Shown here: positions 1 through 8,205 of the stretch, in pieces
Layout: each line of letters starts with the position of its first letter
How positions within the stretch are numbered: the first letter of the stretch is position 1
DNA from: HGM11788 sp964654945
GTDB lineage: Bacteria > Bacillota > Clostridia > Lachnospirales > CAG-274
Length of the DNA: 31,763 bases
Direction of reading: 5' to 3'
Assembly (NCBI GenBank): GCA_964654945.1
Contig: CAZZLN010000016.1
Span: 1 to 31,763 of the forward strand
Program-made: the position numbers and the translations under genes
The notes under the pieces: generated by a model
Seen by the model: the letters and a program-made list of their open reading frames with translations, nothing else
What the model was told of the DNA's origin: nothing
Database searches by the model: none

Positions 1-48
1 GTCAGCAAAGCTGACACACACGCCGCACAATAATGCCAAGGCATTATT
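1..48. repeat. Two small perfect inverted repeats at the window edge
   Basis: Bases 1-15 form a 6-bp stem with an AAA loop. Bases 29-37 and 40-48 (AATAATGCC / GGCATTATT) form a perfect 9-bp inverted repeat with AA between the arms. Neither is followed by a T-run on the plus strand, so they do not look like standard terminators. They lie about 75 bases upstream of the YfhO-like gene and could be an operator, the end of an upstream gene's 3' UTR, or part of a repeat that continues outside the window. I found no convincing promoter between here and base 122. Confidence 0.4.
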
Positions 49-121
49 GAATTACCCACAATGTATACATAAGACTTGTGCATATAGTGCGTAAATTAGC
101 AATTTAAAAAGAGGAAAAATT

Positions 122-2746
122 ATGAAAAGTATAAATAAGAAAGATTTAATTTTATTTATTGCAGCATTTATTATACCTATTGTTTTTATGAGCATTGCAT
201 ATAAGCTTATTGAAGCATATCCTTTCGGAGAAAAATCTGTTTTGTCCATGGATTTATGGGGACAGTATTACCCTATGATAAAGGGATTATGGTATGATAT
301 GAAAAATTTCACATCGAGCCATTATTCATGGTGCGGCGGTCTTGGTATTAATCTTTATGCACAGACTCTTTATTACTGCAACAGTATATTTTTCAGATTT
401 CTTATTTTTGCAGGCAGTTCTAATATTATTCAGGCAATAGATATTATACTTCTTGTAAAATATGGTTTTTATTCTATTGCATTTTTAGCTTTCTTAAAGT
501 ATAAATATAAAAAAATAAACGGTATGTCAGTTGCTTTTGCGGCTGCATATTCCCTTTGTTCTTATAATCTTGCTTATCTCAATCAGCCTATGTGGACTGA
601 CTGCGTAATGTATCTTCCTATTATTATCATAGGAATTGAAAGACTTGTTAAAGAGAAAAAGCCTGTTTTTTACACAATTATTCTTGCCATATCACTTTAT
701 TCAAGCTTTTATATTACATTTAGTGTATGTATATTTGCGGTTATTTATTTTATTGTGACAGTTGTTATATCAGAGCTTAACAAAGACGATTTAATATCAG
801 CAATAAAGAGATTTATTGGACATTCACTTCTTGCGGGAGGAATAACCGCATTTAGTTTATTGGCAATTTTTATGGCTCTGCAAAACAGAAATCCTGACCC
901 CTCTGTAATAGATAAATTAAAATTTTATCACTCTGTTTTTGATATTTCAAAATCAATGTTTGTAAATACAAAATTGTCTTATGAATATTTTGTTCCCAAC
1001 ATTTATTCAGGCTTCTTTGTTATACCCTTTATAGGTCTTTATTTAGGAAACAAAAGTATTAAAATTAAAAACAAAATTGTTTTTGTACTATTGTTTGTAT
1101 TTTTAATATTATCTTTTAATTTTAATGTTTTTGATTATATATGGCATGGATTTCATTTTCCAAATCAGCTTCCGGGAAGATGGACATTTATATTCTCATT
1201 TGTAATGCTTATTACAGCCTATGAGGGAGTCAGAAATACGGATAAAATTGATATTATTCAGGCATTAGGTGCAGCCCTTTGTTTTATTGTCATATATATT
1301 TTAGGCATAAACACATCAGTGGATATAGCTGAACTTGAAGCTTCTAAAAACTTTACTCTGGGTTTTGGAATAGGCTATGCCCTATTAATACTTATATTAG
1401 CTTTTATAAATGATTTTAGCTTTAAAAATACTAAAATCAAAAAAATACCGGGCAGTATCGCTTATGGAATTATGGTAATTGCCATGATTGCGGAAATTGG
1501 TATAAATACAGGCTATTGCGGTCAGAAATGGATAAGAAGCGGAGAGCTTGAGCATAATTATTTCTTTGATGAAAATATGGAAAATATAAGAGAAAATATT
1601 CTCAGCAAAGATGAAGGATTTTACAGGGTTGAAATGAACACAGGCTGGACATTTAACCCGGGACTTTTATATGACTACAATGGAATAAGCTATTATTCAT
1701 CTACAATGAACGGAGGAGTTTATAATCTTCTTGAAGCAATGGGAAACAGAGTATATGCTAAAAATGTAAGCAGTATATACAATTCCGAAAACAATGTTTC
1801 AAACAGTATTTTTGGCGTTAAATATGTTATAGACAGAATAAGAAATATTGATTTGAACTGTTACAGACTTGCTGCTGTCGAAAAAGATTACTATGTTGAA
1901 ATAAACAAAAATTGTCTTCCTATTGCATTTCCTGTCAATAATGAGCTTATTAACTGGAATGATAAGGATATAGGTCCTTTGCAGCTCCAGAATGACTTTT
2001 TAAAAAAAGCTCTCGGAACTGATAATGAAGCATTTACAAAAATCAATCCGTCAAAACAGGACGTTACCAATTTAACCTTACAAACAAGTGAAAACTGGCA
2101 CGAAAACTATTACAGCAGAACAAATAAAAATCTTCCTGCAACATTTGACTATACCTTTGTTTGTGATGAGGACAAGCCTTATTATATTCAACATAATTTT
2201 AAAGCAGGGGACTTAACTGTAAAAGCGGGAACAAGAGAATATACAATTAATTCAAGCACTCCCGTAAAATATATAGGAAAGCTAAATAAAGGCGATACCG
2301 TAAATGTAAAATTCAGCACTACAGATCAGAACTATGCTCTTTGCAATATTGAGCTTTTCAGATTTAATATGGCAGAATTTTCAGATATGGCGTCAATGCT
2401 TAAAGCAGGCGGACTTAATATTGATGAATATTCAGATACTAATATTAAGGGTAAGGTAACTGCAAAATATGATAATCAGCTTTTCTTTACTTCAATTCCC
2501 GATGACGGAGGCTGGAGTGTATACTGTGACGGTGAAAAAATTGAAACAGAAAAAATATCAGATGCACTTATAGCTTTCAGAGCTCCTGCAGGGCAGCATG
2601 AAATTGAGTTTGATTACAGCGTCAGAGGATATAAAGCAGGTGTTGTGATTGCGGTTATATCATGGGCAGTGCTGATATATGCCAATTATAAGGAAAAGCT
2701 GTTTAATTATTGGGAAAAGCTGTTTAAAAGAGTATCTGAAAATTAG
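122..2746 (+). CDS. YfhO-family polytopic membrane protein
   Basis: This is an 874-residue integral membrane protein of the YfhO family. In Bacillus subtilis, YfhO acts with CsbB and GtcA in glycosylating wall polymers outside the membrane. About a dozen hydrophobic segments fill roughly residues 8-480 and one more lies at about 843-860; between them is a large extracytoplasmic domain (about 490-840). The first outer loop carries SMDLWGQYYP (Asp44), matching the conserved acidic position of GT-C-fold proteins. The length fits the family (about 850-900). The start has GAGG at 111-114, seven bases before ATG. A terminator follows at 2793-2830. The stop codon TAG lies inside a short interspersed repeat (2740-2775). 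Family membership is fairly sure; the sugar donor and acceptor are unknown. Confidence 0.85.
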   Translation: MKSINKKDLILFIAAFIIPIVFMSIAYKLIEAYPFGEKSVLSMDLWGQYYPMIKGLWYDMKNFTSSHYSWCGGLGINLYAQTLYYCNSIFFRFLIFAGSSNIIQAIDIILLVKYGFYSIAFLAFLKYKYKKINGMSVAFAAAYSLCSYNLAYLNQPMWTDCVMYLPIIIIGIERLVKEKKPVFYTIILAISLYSSFYITFSVCIFAVIYFIVTVVISELNKDDLISAIKRFIGHSLLAGGITAFSLLAIFMALQNRNPDPSVIDKLKFYHSVFDISKSMFVNTKLSYEYFVPNIYSGFFVIPFIGLYLGNKSIKIKNKIVFVLLFVFLILSFNFNVFDYIWHGFHFPNQLPGRWTFIFSFVMLITAYEGVRNTDKIDIIQALGAALCFIVIYILGINTSVDIAELEASKNFTLGFGIGYALLILILAFINDFSFKNTKIKKIPGSIAYGIMVIAMIAEIGINTGYCGQKWIRSGELEHNYFFDENMENIRENILSKDEGFYRVEMNTGWTFNPGLLYDYNGISYYSSTMNGGVYNLLEAMGNRVYAKNVSSIYNSENNVSNSIFGVKYVIDRIRNIDLNCYRLAAVEKDYYVEINKNCLPIAFPVNNELINWNDKDIGPLQLQNDFLKKALGTDNEAFTKINPSKQDVTNLTLQTSENWHENYYSRTNKNLPATFDYTFVCDEDKPYYIQHNFKAGDLTVKAGTREYTINSSTPVKYIGKLNKGDTVNVKFSTTDQNYALCNIELFRFNMAEFSDMASMLKAGGLNIDEYSDTNIKGKVTAKYDNQLFFTSIPDDGGWSVYCDGEKIETEKISDALIAFRAPAGQHEIEFDYSVRGYKAGVVIAVISWAVLIYANYKEKLFNYWEKLFKRVSEN

Positions 2747-2775
2747 GGGAAACGATAATTTTTAGAGGTGTCTTA
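2740..2775 (+). repeat. Partial copy of the rimO-leader element
   Basis: These 36 bases match the minus strand of 13217-13252 at 31 of 36 positions without gaps. The match includes an exact run of 16 (ATAATTTTTAGAGGTG). Similarity continues weakly for about 15 more bases if one gap is allowed. The copy starts at the last codons of the YfhO-like gene, supplies its TAG stop, and ends just before the terminator. The other copy is the 3' part of the 89-nt structured segment upstream of rimO. Confidence 0.6.
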
Positions 2776-2792
2776 ATGTTTTTTAGAGTATT

Positions 2793-2830
2793 AATCGGAT
2801 TAATATACATTGTATTAGTCCGATTTTTAT
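2793..2830 (+). terminator. Rho-independent terminator after the YfhO-like gene
   Basis: A 13-bp stem (2793-2805 with 2813-2825, one G-U pair) with a 7-base loop is followed by a T-rich tract. It separates the first gene from the promoter at 2845-2873. Confidence 0.75.
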
Positions 2831-2844
2831 TTTATAGTTTTCAC

Positions 2845-2873
2845 TTTACACTGTTTATATGTTGTGATATAAT
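2845..2873 (+). promoter_or_regulatory. Sigma-A-type promoter for the 2906 gene
   Basis: TTTACA at 2845-2850 and TATAAT at 2868-2873 are separated by 17 bases. Transcription would begin near 2880. That rules against the ATG at 2882 as the start codon, because it would be nearly leaderless, and favours the ATG at 2906. Confidence 0.8.
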
Positions 2874-2905
2874 AAAAAATAATGTTTACTGTAAGGGGTA
2901 ATTTA

Positions 2906-4972
2906 ATGAATACCGTAAAACAAATGATTTTTGGCAGCAGATATTTTAGGCTGGCGATGTATTCTATTTGTATTATTGTAATACTGGAATTGACGGTTTT
3001 TAATTATAAATGCTATTCAAATTTATTTAATAAACCTGTTGATGCCGAACCAAAACCATATGGTGCCATTGTTAATACCGGAAGCAATTATTACAGGCTT
3101 AACAATGGTGAAAAGGGCTTTGAAATCACAGACCTTGATACTCATATTAAAAATATATATATTGATATGAGTATTGTAGGAGATAAAACCTTAATAAATA
3201 ATAAATATATAAATATAAATATTCAGGCTACAGATGCCGGTAATGCAAAATATTTTCAGCTGCCCGAAAGAACTGTTGTTTATGACCAGAGGCAGACAAA
3301 ATATATTCCCCTTAATCTAAACGGAAAAAGCAGCAGCCTGAGAATTAATATTAAAGGCTGTGATGATAATATTATTTTATTAAAAAAGCTTGTTATAAAT
3401 TCAAAAATTCCCTTTGAATTTAATTTTGTGAGAGTTATACTTCTTTTTATAATTGTGTCAGTTATTTATATCATAAGACCAAAATCAGGATTTTATAAAT
3501 ATATTTTCAATATAAACAGTAAAAAACAAAGCTTGGTTTTGTCTGCTGTTGTCCTTATAAATCTTGTTGTAATTTTTGCTCTTGGAATAGCTCACCCAAA
3601 CAACGGAATAAGCACAAATTCTCATCATAATCAATATCATTGGCTTGCAGAGGCTATTATGGACGGTCATTTTTATCTTAATGATGAACCTCCAAAGTCT
3701 TTGATTGATATGGAAAATCCCTATGACAGACATTTAAGAGATGAAATTGTAAAAGGAAACGGTGACAGCTATAAATGGGACACTGCTTATTATAATGGAA
3801 AATATTATGTTTATTTTGGTATAGTTCCCGAGCTTTTGTTTTTCCTTCCCACAAGATTATTAGGGATTATGATTATAAATAAAGGGCCTGTCATAATTAT
3901 GACTATGCTTGCAGTTATATTCGGCTATCTTTTAATAAGAGAACTGACAGAAAGATGGTTTAAAAACACAAGCTTTCTTCTTTATTTAATACTTTCTGTT
4001 ATTTTTGTAAATTCAACAGGTATTTATCTGGCAATTAAAGTGCCTGATTTATATATGATTCCAATAAGCCATGCCTATGCCTTTTCCCTTATGGGCATAT
4101 ATCTTTGGCTAAAGGCACTGCCTTATGGCGAATATGATAAGCTCAAAGGAGCATATCTTTTTTTAGGCTCTTTGTGTATGGCACTTGTAGCAGGCTGCCG
4201 TCCACAGGTTGTGTTTGCATCTTTTATTGCAATACCCCTTTTTTGGGATTATGTGTTTAAAAAAAGAGAGCTTTTTTCTGTTAATTCCATATTTAAAACC
4301 TTTGGATTTATAATTCCCTATGTTGTTGTTGCGGCATTTCTAATGTACTACAACTATGAGAGATTTGGCAATGTATTTGATTTTGGGGCAAGCTATAATC
4401 TTACTGTTATGGATATGGTTTCGGAGAAATTTAATATTTCAAAAATACCCCTTGCAATTTACACCTGCTTTATACAGCCGCCTTATCTTATTGCAGCATT
4501 CCCTTTTTTAACTAAAGCGGATATTGTAAGAGATTTTATGGGAAATTATGTTACAGAGGAGTATTTTGGAGGACTTTTTCCCTGTCATATTATACTTTTT
4601 ACTCTGTTTTTTATTACTAAGGTCAGGTATAATATTAAAGAAAAGAAGCTGTGGATACCATTAATTATTATGATTGTTCTTTCATTTGCAATCTGTATTA
4701 TAGACTGCAACACAGGGGGACTTGTATTAAGATATTTAATTGATTTTATGTGGCTTATATTTCTTGCTGCCGTTATTGTTTCGCTGGCATTATATGAAAA
4801 GTACAAAGATACTGCCTATGGAAATATATTTAAAAAATTTATTTCAATAAGCCTTGTATGGTCAATGTGCTATAACTTTATGCTGTTGTTTAATGAGGGC
4901 ACAGCAACCTACAAAAACAATATTCCTCAGCTGTACAGCTTTTTTAAGCATACAATAGAATTTTGGATATAA
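2906..4972 (+). CDS. Large polytopic membrane protein, possible GT-C-type glycosyltransferase
   Basis: 688 residues. I chose the ATG at 2906 over the in-frame ATG at 2882 because AAGGGG (2893-2898) sits seven bases upstream and the promoter would start the transcript at about 2880. One membrane segment at the N-terminus (about 10-32) is followed by an outer domain of about 120 residues, then about ten membrane segments. The loop after the third segment has a striking run of conserved-looking residues (NPYDRHLRDE, then WDTAYYNGKYYVYFG). I recall such motifs in unnamed Firmicutes membrane proteins near wall-polysaccharide genes, with an architecture like lipid-linked sugar transferases (GT-C). 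No exact family can be assigned and no catalytic residue is proven. The fumarase gene follows after 19 bases, so the two are probably co-transcribed. Confidence 0.6.
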   Translation: MNTVKQMIFGSRYFRLAMYSICIIVILELTVFNYKCYSNLFNKPVDAEPKPYGAIVNTGSNYYRLNNGEKGFEITDLDTHIKNIYIDMSIVGDKTLINNKYININIQATDAGNAKYFQLPERTVVYDQRQTKYIPLNLNGKSSSLRINIKGCDDNIILLKKLVINSKIPFEFNFVRVILLFIIVSVIYIIRPKSGFYKYIFNINSKKQSLVLSAVVLINLVVIFALGIAHPNNGISTNSHHNQYHWLAEAIMDGHFYLNDEPPKSLIDMENPYDRHLRDEIVKGNGDSYKWDTAYYNGKYYVYFGIVPELLFFLPTRLLGIMIINKGPVIIMTMLAVIFGYLLIRELTERWFKNTSFLLYLILSVIFVNSTGIYLAIKVPDLYMIPISHAYAFSLMGIYLWLKALPYGEYDKLKGAYLFLGSLCMALVAGCRPQVVFASFIAIPLFWDYVFKKRELFSVNSIFKTFGFIIPYVVVAAFLMYYNYERFGNVFDFGASYNLTVMDMVSEKFNISKIPLAIYTCFIQPPYLIAAFPFLTKADIVRDFMGNYVTEEYFGGLFPCHIILFTLFFITKVRYNIKEKKLWIPLIIMIVLSFAICIIDCNTGGLVLRYLIDFMWLIFLAAVIVSLALYEKYKDTAYGNIFKKFISISLVWSMCYNFMLLFNEGTATYKNNIPQLYSFFKHTIEFWI

Positions 4973-4991
4973 AATTTAAGGAGTCGGAAAA

Positions 4992-5540
4992 ATGGAAGTT
5001 AATTTAACTGCACCAATTACAAGAGATATGGCAAGAAGCCTTAAAGCAGGCGATATTGTCAAAATTACCGGTGTTATTTACACTGCAAGAGATGCAGCTC
5101 ATAAGAGAATGCTTGATAATCTTGACAAGGGAATCAAGCTGCCTGTTGATTTAACAAATCAGACTATATATTTTGCAGGACCTGCCCCCGCAAAGCCGGG
5201 TGAGCCTATAGGCTCTGTAGGGCCTACCACAAGCTACAGAATGGACCCATATTCACCAAGAACCATAGAGCTTGGACTTACCTGTATGATAGGAAAGGGC
5301 AAAAGAAGCATTGAAGTAATAAATGCTATGAAAAAATACGGTGCAGTTTATATTGGTGCAGTAGGCGGTGCAGGCGCACTTTTAAGTGAATGTGTTAAAA
5401 GGTGTGATGTGGTTGATTATAAGGACTTAGGCTCTGAGGCGATACACAGACTTGAGGTTGTGGATTTCCCGGGGATTGTAATTATAGACAGTAATGGAAA
5501 TAATCTTTATGAAACTGAGCCTGCAAAGTATAAAAAATAA
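4992..5540 (+). CDS. Class I (Fe-S) fumarate hydratase, beta subunit / C-terminal domain
   Basis: This 182-residue protein is the C-terminal (beta) half of two-subunit Fe-S hydro-lyases of the fumarase/tartrate dehydratase type, which interconvert fumarate and malate. Family traits include the N-terminal PITRDMARSLKAGD region, RDAAHKRM, the glycine-rich FAGPAPAKPGEPIGSVGPTT (about 63-82), and GKGKRS. The length is normal for a beta subunit. The [4Fe-4S] cluster is bound by the alpha subunit, which usually lies directly upstream; here the upstream gene is a membrane protein, so alpha must be elsewhere. AAGGAG (4978-4983) is eight bases before ATG. Tartrate dehydratase beta is an alternative, but fumarase is more likely in an anaerobe. 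Confidence 0.88.
   Translation: MEVNLTAPITRDMARSLKAGDIVKITGVIYTARDAAHKRMLDNLDKGIKLPVDLTNQTIYFAGPAPAKPGEPIGSVGPTTSYRMDPYSPRTIELGLTCMIGKGKRSIEVINAMKKYGAVYIGAVGGAGALLSECVKRCDVVDYKDLGSEAIHRLEVVDFPGIVIIDSNGNNLYETEPAKYKK
5476..5504 (+). promoter_or_regulatory. Possible intragenic promoter for the tRNA
   Basis: TTGTAA (5476-5481) and AATAAT (5499-5504) are spaced by 17 bases inside the 3' end of the fumarase gene. A start near 5511 would give a short leader before the tRNA at 5546. The boxes are imperfect, so this is a candidate only. Confidence 0.3.
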
Positions 5541-5545
5541 AATAA

Positions 5546-5617
5546 GTACCCTTAGTATAATGGATAGAACACTCGGCTCCGGACTGAGAGATGGGGGTTC
5601 AATTCCCCCAGGGTACG
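5546..5617 (+). tRNA. tRNA-Arg (anticodon CCG)
   Basis: A full cloverleaf is present. The acceptor stem is GTACCCT (5546-5552) with AGGGTAC (5610-5616), and the discriminator base is G5617. The anticodon stem is CTCGG/CTGAG with loop CTCCGGA, so the anticodon is CCG (5579-5581), reading CGG. The T-arm is GGGGG/CCCCC with loop TTCAATT. No CCA is encoded. The D-stem is weak, with an A-A opposition at the third pair and a T-G pair at the fourth. The gene begins five bases after the fumarase stop codon and is followed by a run of seven Ts. Confidence 0.93.
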
Positions 5618-5738
5618 TTTTTTTCGGTGATTTTCCGAAATAACTGTGTTTTTAAAACAGAAAATTATTGCCTTAAAAGTCTGTTTTGTTCTTTAAAAAA
5701 ACCACACAAAAATTATTGATATTAAATTTCAGCACAGG

Positions 5739-5758
5739 GAACATTATACTTAATGTTC
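5739..5758 (+). promoter_or_regulatory. Perfect 8-bp hairpin in the proS leader
   Basis: GAACATTA (5739-5746) and TAATGTTC (5751-5758) flank a four-base loop, 12 bases before the proS ribosome binding site. A weak promoter (TTAAAT 5722-5727, TATACT 5745-5750, 17 bases apart) would place its -10 box inside this repeat, so it could be an operator or a 5'-end stem. A second inverted repeat with an 18-base loop lies at 5654-5661 / 5680-5687. I see no T-box signature in 5618-5784, although T-boxes are common ahead of tRNA synthetase genes in this group. Confidence 0.4.
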
Positions 5759-5784
5759 TGAAAAATGTATAAGGAGATATAAAA

Positions 5785-7218
5785 ATGGCTAAAGAAAAAA
5801 TGGTAACTGCAATTACTTCTATGAAAGAAGATTTTGCACAATGGTATACAGATGTTGTTAAAAAAGCAGAGCTTATTGATTATTCAAGTGTAAGGGGCTG
5901 TATGATTTTAAGACCAAACGGCTATGCTATATGGGAGAATATTCAAAAAGAGCTTGACAGAAGATTTAAGGAAACAGGTGTAGAAAATGTATATATGCCT
6001 ATGTTTATTCCCGAAAGTCTTTTACAGAAAGAAAAAGACCATGTTGAGGGTTTTGCACCCGAGGTTGCATGGGTTACTCATGGGGGACTTGAAAAATTAC
6101 AGGAAAGACTTTGTGTCAGACCTACCTCCGAAACTCTTTTCTGTGATTTATATGCCAATATTGTTCAGAGCTACAGGGATTTGCCTAAGTTATATAACCA
6201 GTGGTGTTCAGTTGTAAGATGGGAAAAGACCACAAGACCGTTCCTGCGTTCTATGGAATTTTTGTGGCAGGAAGGTCATACTGCTCATGCAACTGCTGAG
6301 GAGGCTGAAGAAAGAACAATTCAGATGCTTAATGTATATTCGGATTTCTGTGAAGATGTCCTTGCTATTCCTATGATTAAAGGCAAAAAAACAGATAAGG
6401 AAAAATTTGCAGGTGCTCATTCCACTTATACTATTGAAGCACTTATGCACGACGGAAAGGCCTTGCAGTCAGGCACAAGTCATAACTTTGGCGACGGCTT
6501 TGCAAGAGCTTTTGATATTCAGTATACAGATAAAGAAAATAAATTACAGTATGTTCATCAGACCTCATGGGGTATGTCTACAAGAATTATAGGTGCTATT
6601 ATTATGGTTCATGGTGATGACAGCGGCCTTGTGCTTCCTCCTATGATTGCACCTACTCAGGTTATGATTATTCCTATTGCACAAAAAAAGCCGGGCGTAC
6701 TTGATAAAGCTAATGAAATTAAATTACAGATTGAAAAGATCGCAAGAGTTGGTCTTGATGACAGCGATAAAACTCCCGGCTGGAAGTTCAGCGAATACGA
6801 AATGAGAGGTATCCCTGTCAGAGTTGAAATAGGACCAAGAGATATTGAAAACAATCAGGCTGTTCTTGCAAGACGTGACACAAACGAAAAGATTACAGTA
6901 AGCCTTGATAATATTGCAGAAGAAGTCGAAAAGCTTTTAAAGACTATTCAATCTGATATGCTTGCAAAGGCTAAGGCACACAGAGATGCTCATACTTATA
7001 CTGCGTCAAATATGGAAGAATTTTCAAAAATAATTAACGAAACTCCGGGTTTTGTTAAAGCTATGTGGTGTGGTGATGAAGCCTGCGAATTAAAAATTAA
7101 AGAAATGACAACTGCTACCTCAAGATGTATGCCTTTTGAGCAGGAACATATTTCAGATAAGTGCGTATGCTGCGGAAAGGCTGCAAAGACTATGGTTTAC
7201 TGGGGCAAGGCTTATTAA
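5785..7218 (+). CDS. proS: Prolyl-tRNA synthetase, archaeal/eukaryote-like short form
   Basis: This 477-residue class II aminoacyl-tRNA synthetase charges tRNA-Pro in the cytoplasm. It is the compact form without the inserted editing domain of the long bacterial ProRS. In order: catalytic core (about 20-290) with FLRSMEFLWQEGHTAHA for motif 2 and GDDSGLVLPPMIAPTQV for motif 3; an anticodon-binding domain (about 290-400); and a C-terminal zinc-type domain with cysteines in CGDEAC and CVCCGK, ending in the family-typical terminal Tyr. AAGGAG at 5771-5776 is eight bases before ATG. The 167-base gap from the tRNA holds hairpins but no T-box. The GT2 gene follows after 15 bases. Confidence 0.95.
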   Translation: MAKEKMVTAITSMKEDFAQWYTDVVKKAELIDYSSVRGCMILRPNGYAIWENIQKELDRRFKETGVENVYMPMFIPESLLQKEKDHVEGFAPEVAWVTHGGLEKLQERLCVRPTSETLFCDLYANIVQSYRDLPKLYNQWCSVVRWEKTTRPFLRSMEFLWQEGHTAHATAEEAEERTIQMLNVYSDFCEDVLAIPMIKGKKTDKEKFAGAHSTYTIEALMHDGKALQSGTSHNFGDGFARAFDIQYTDKENKLQYVHQTSWGMSTRIIGAIIMVHGDDSGLVLPPMIAPTQVMIIPIAQKKPGVLDKANEIKLQIEKIARVGLDDSDKTPGWKFSEYEMRGIPVRVEIGPRDIENNQAVLARRDTNEKITVSLDNIAEEVEKLLKTIQSDMLAKAKAHRDAHTYTASNMEEFSKIINETPGFVKAMWCGDEACELKIKEMTTATSRCMPFEQEHISDKCVCCGKAAKTMVYWGKAY

Positions 7219-7233
7219 CAGAGGTGAATGGCG

Positions 7234-8175
7234 ATGGATAAAATAGCGGTTTTGATACCATGCTGTAATGAAGCAAAAACAATCAAAAAGGTTGTTGAGG
7301 ACTTTAAAAAAACAGTTCCGGAAGCCGTAATTTATGTTTATGACAATAATTCTACCGATGGCACAGATGAAATTGCAAGGGCAGCAGGAGCTGTTGTAAG
7401 ATATGAGTATAAGCAGGGCAAGGGAAATGTTATAAGAAGAATGTTCAGAGAAATTGATGCTCACTGCTATATTATGACAGATGGTGATGACACCTATCCT
7501 GTTGAGCCTGTTGCTGAAATGATAAGGCTTGTTCTGGATAAAAAGGCAGATATGGTTGTAGGTGACAGACTTTCATCAACATATTTTACTGAAAATAAAA
7601 GACCTTTCCACAATTTTGGAAACAGCCTTGTCAGAATGAGCATAAATGCACTTTTTAAAAGTGATATTAAAGATATTATGACAGGCTTCAGAGCATTCAG
7701 CTATAGCTTTGTAAAGACTTTTCCTGTTCTTTCAAAGGGATTTGAAATTGAAACCGAAATGACTATTCACGCAATTGATAAAAATATGTTTGTTGAAAAT
7801 GTTGTTGTTGATTACAGGGACAGAGCTGACGGAAGTGTGTCAAAGCTTAATACCTATAATGACGGCATTAAGGTGCTTAAAACAATAATAAGACTTTATA
7901 AGGACTATAAGCCTATGAAGTTTTTTGGCTTAATAGCACTTGTGCTTATTTTAGTTGCAACAATTTTCTTTATTCCTGTTTTTGCTACATATATAAATAC
8001 GGGAAGTGTGCCTAATTTTCCAACACTTATTGTATGCGGCTTTGTTGCTATAGCTGCTATACAGTGTTTTTTCTCAGGTATGATTTTATCAACTATTATA
8101 AGTAAGCATAAACAGGATTTTGAGTATAAGCTGCAAATTGTAAGAGATAAAGAAAAAGATAAAGAAACGGAATAA
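7234..8175 (+). CDS. Membrane-anchored family 2 glycosyltransferase (DPM/CsbB-like)
   Basis: 313 residues. The ATG at 7234 is preferred: GAGGTG (7221-7226) is seven bases upstream, but only one base from the in-frame ATG at 7228. The N-terminal GT-A domain (about 1-225) shows VLIPCCNEAKT, YDNNSTDGT and the metal-binding TDGDDTYP. Two C-terminal membrane segments follow (about 228-250 and 262-285). This architecture belongs to dolichyl/undecaprenyl-phosphate sugar transferases, which move a sugar from a nucleotide donor to a polyprenyl phosphate at the cytoplasmic face. CsbB-like enzymes of this type feed YfhO-type transferases, one of which is encoded at 122. The sugar cannot be told from sequence. 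A two-way terminator follows. Confidence 0.85.
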   Translation: MDKIAVLIPCCNEAKTIKKVVEDFKKTVPEAVIYVYDNNSTDGTDEIARAAGAVVRYEYKQGKGNVIRRMFREIDAHCYIMTDGDDTYPVEPVAEMIRLVLDKKADMVVGDRLSSTYFTENKRPFHNFGNSLVRMSINALFKSDIKDIMTGFRAFSYSFVKTFPVLSKGFEIETEMTIHAIDKNMFVENVVVDYRDRADGSVSKLNTYNDGIKVLKTIIRLYKDYKPMKFFGLIALVLILVATIFFIPVFATYINTGSVPNFPTLIVCGFVAIAAIQCFFSGMILSTIISKHKQDFEYKLQIVRDKEKDKETE

Positions 8176-8177
8176 AT

Positions 8178-8205
8178 AAAACCACCTTTTAAGGTGGTTT
8201 TTAAA
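8178..8205. terminator. Two-way terminator between GT2 and pyrG
   Basis: An 11-bp perfect inverted repeat (8178-8188 with 8191-8201, AAAACCACCTT and its complement) has T-rich tracts on both strands. It lies between the convergent stop codons at 8175 and 8206. Confidence 0.88.

Noticed and set aside
1..48. Hairpins at the window edge as terminators
   Set aside because: No T-run follows either stem on the plus strand.
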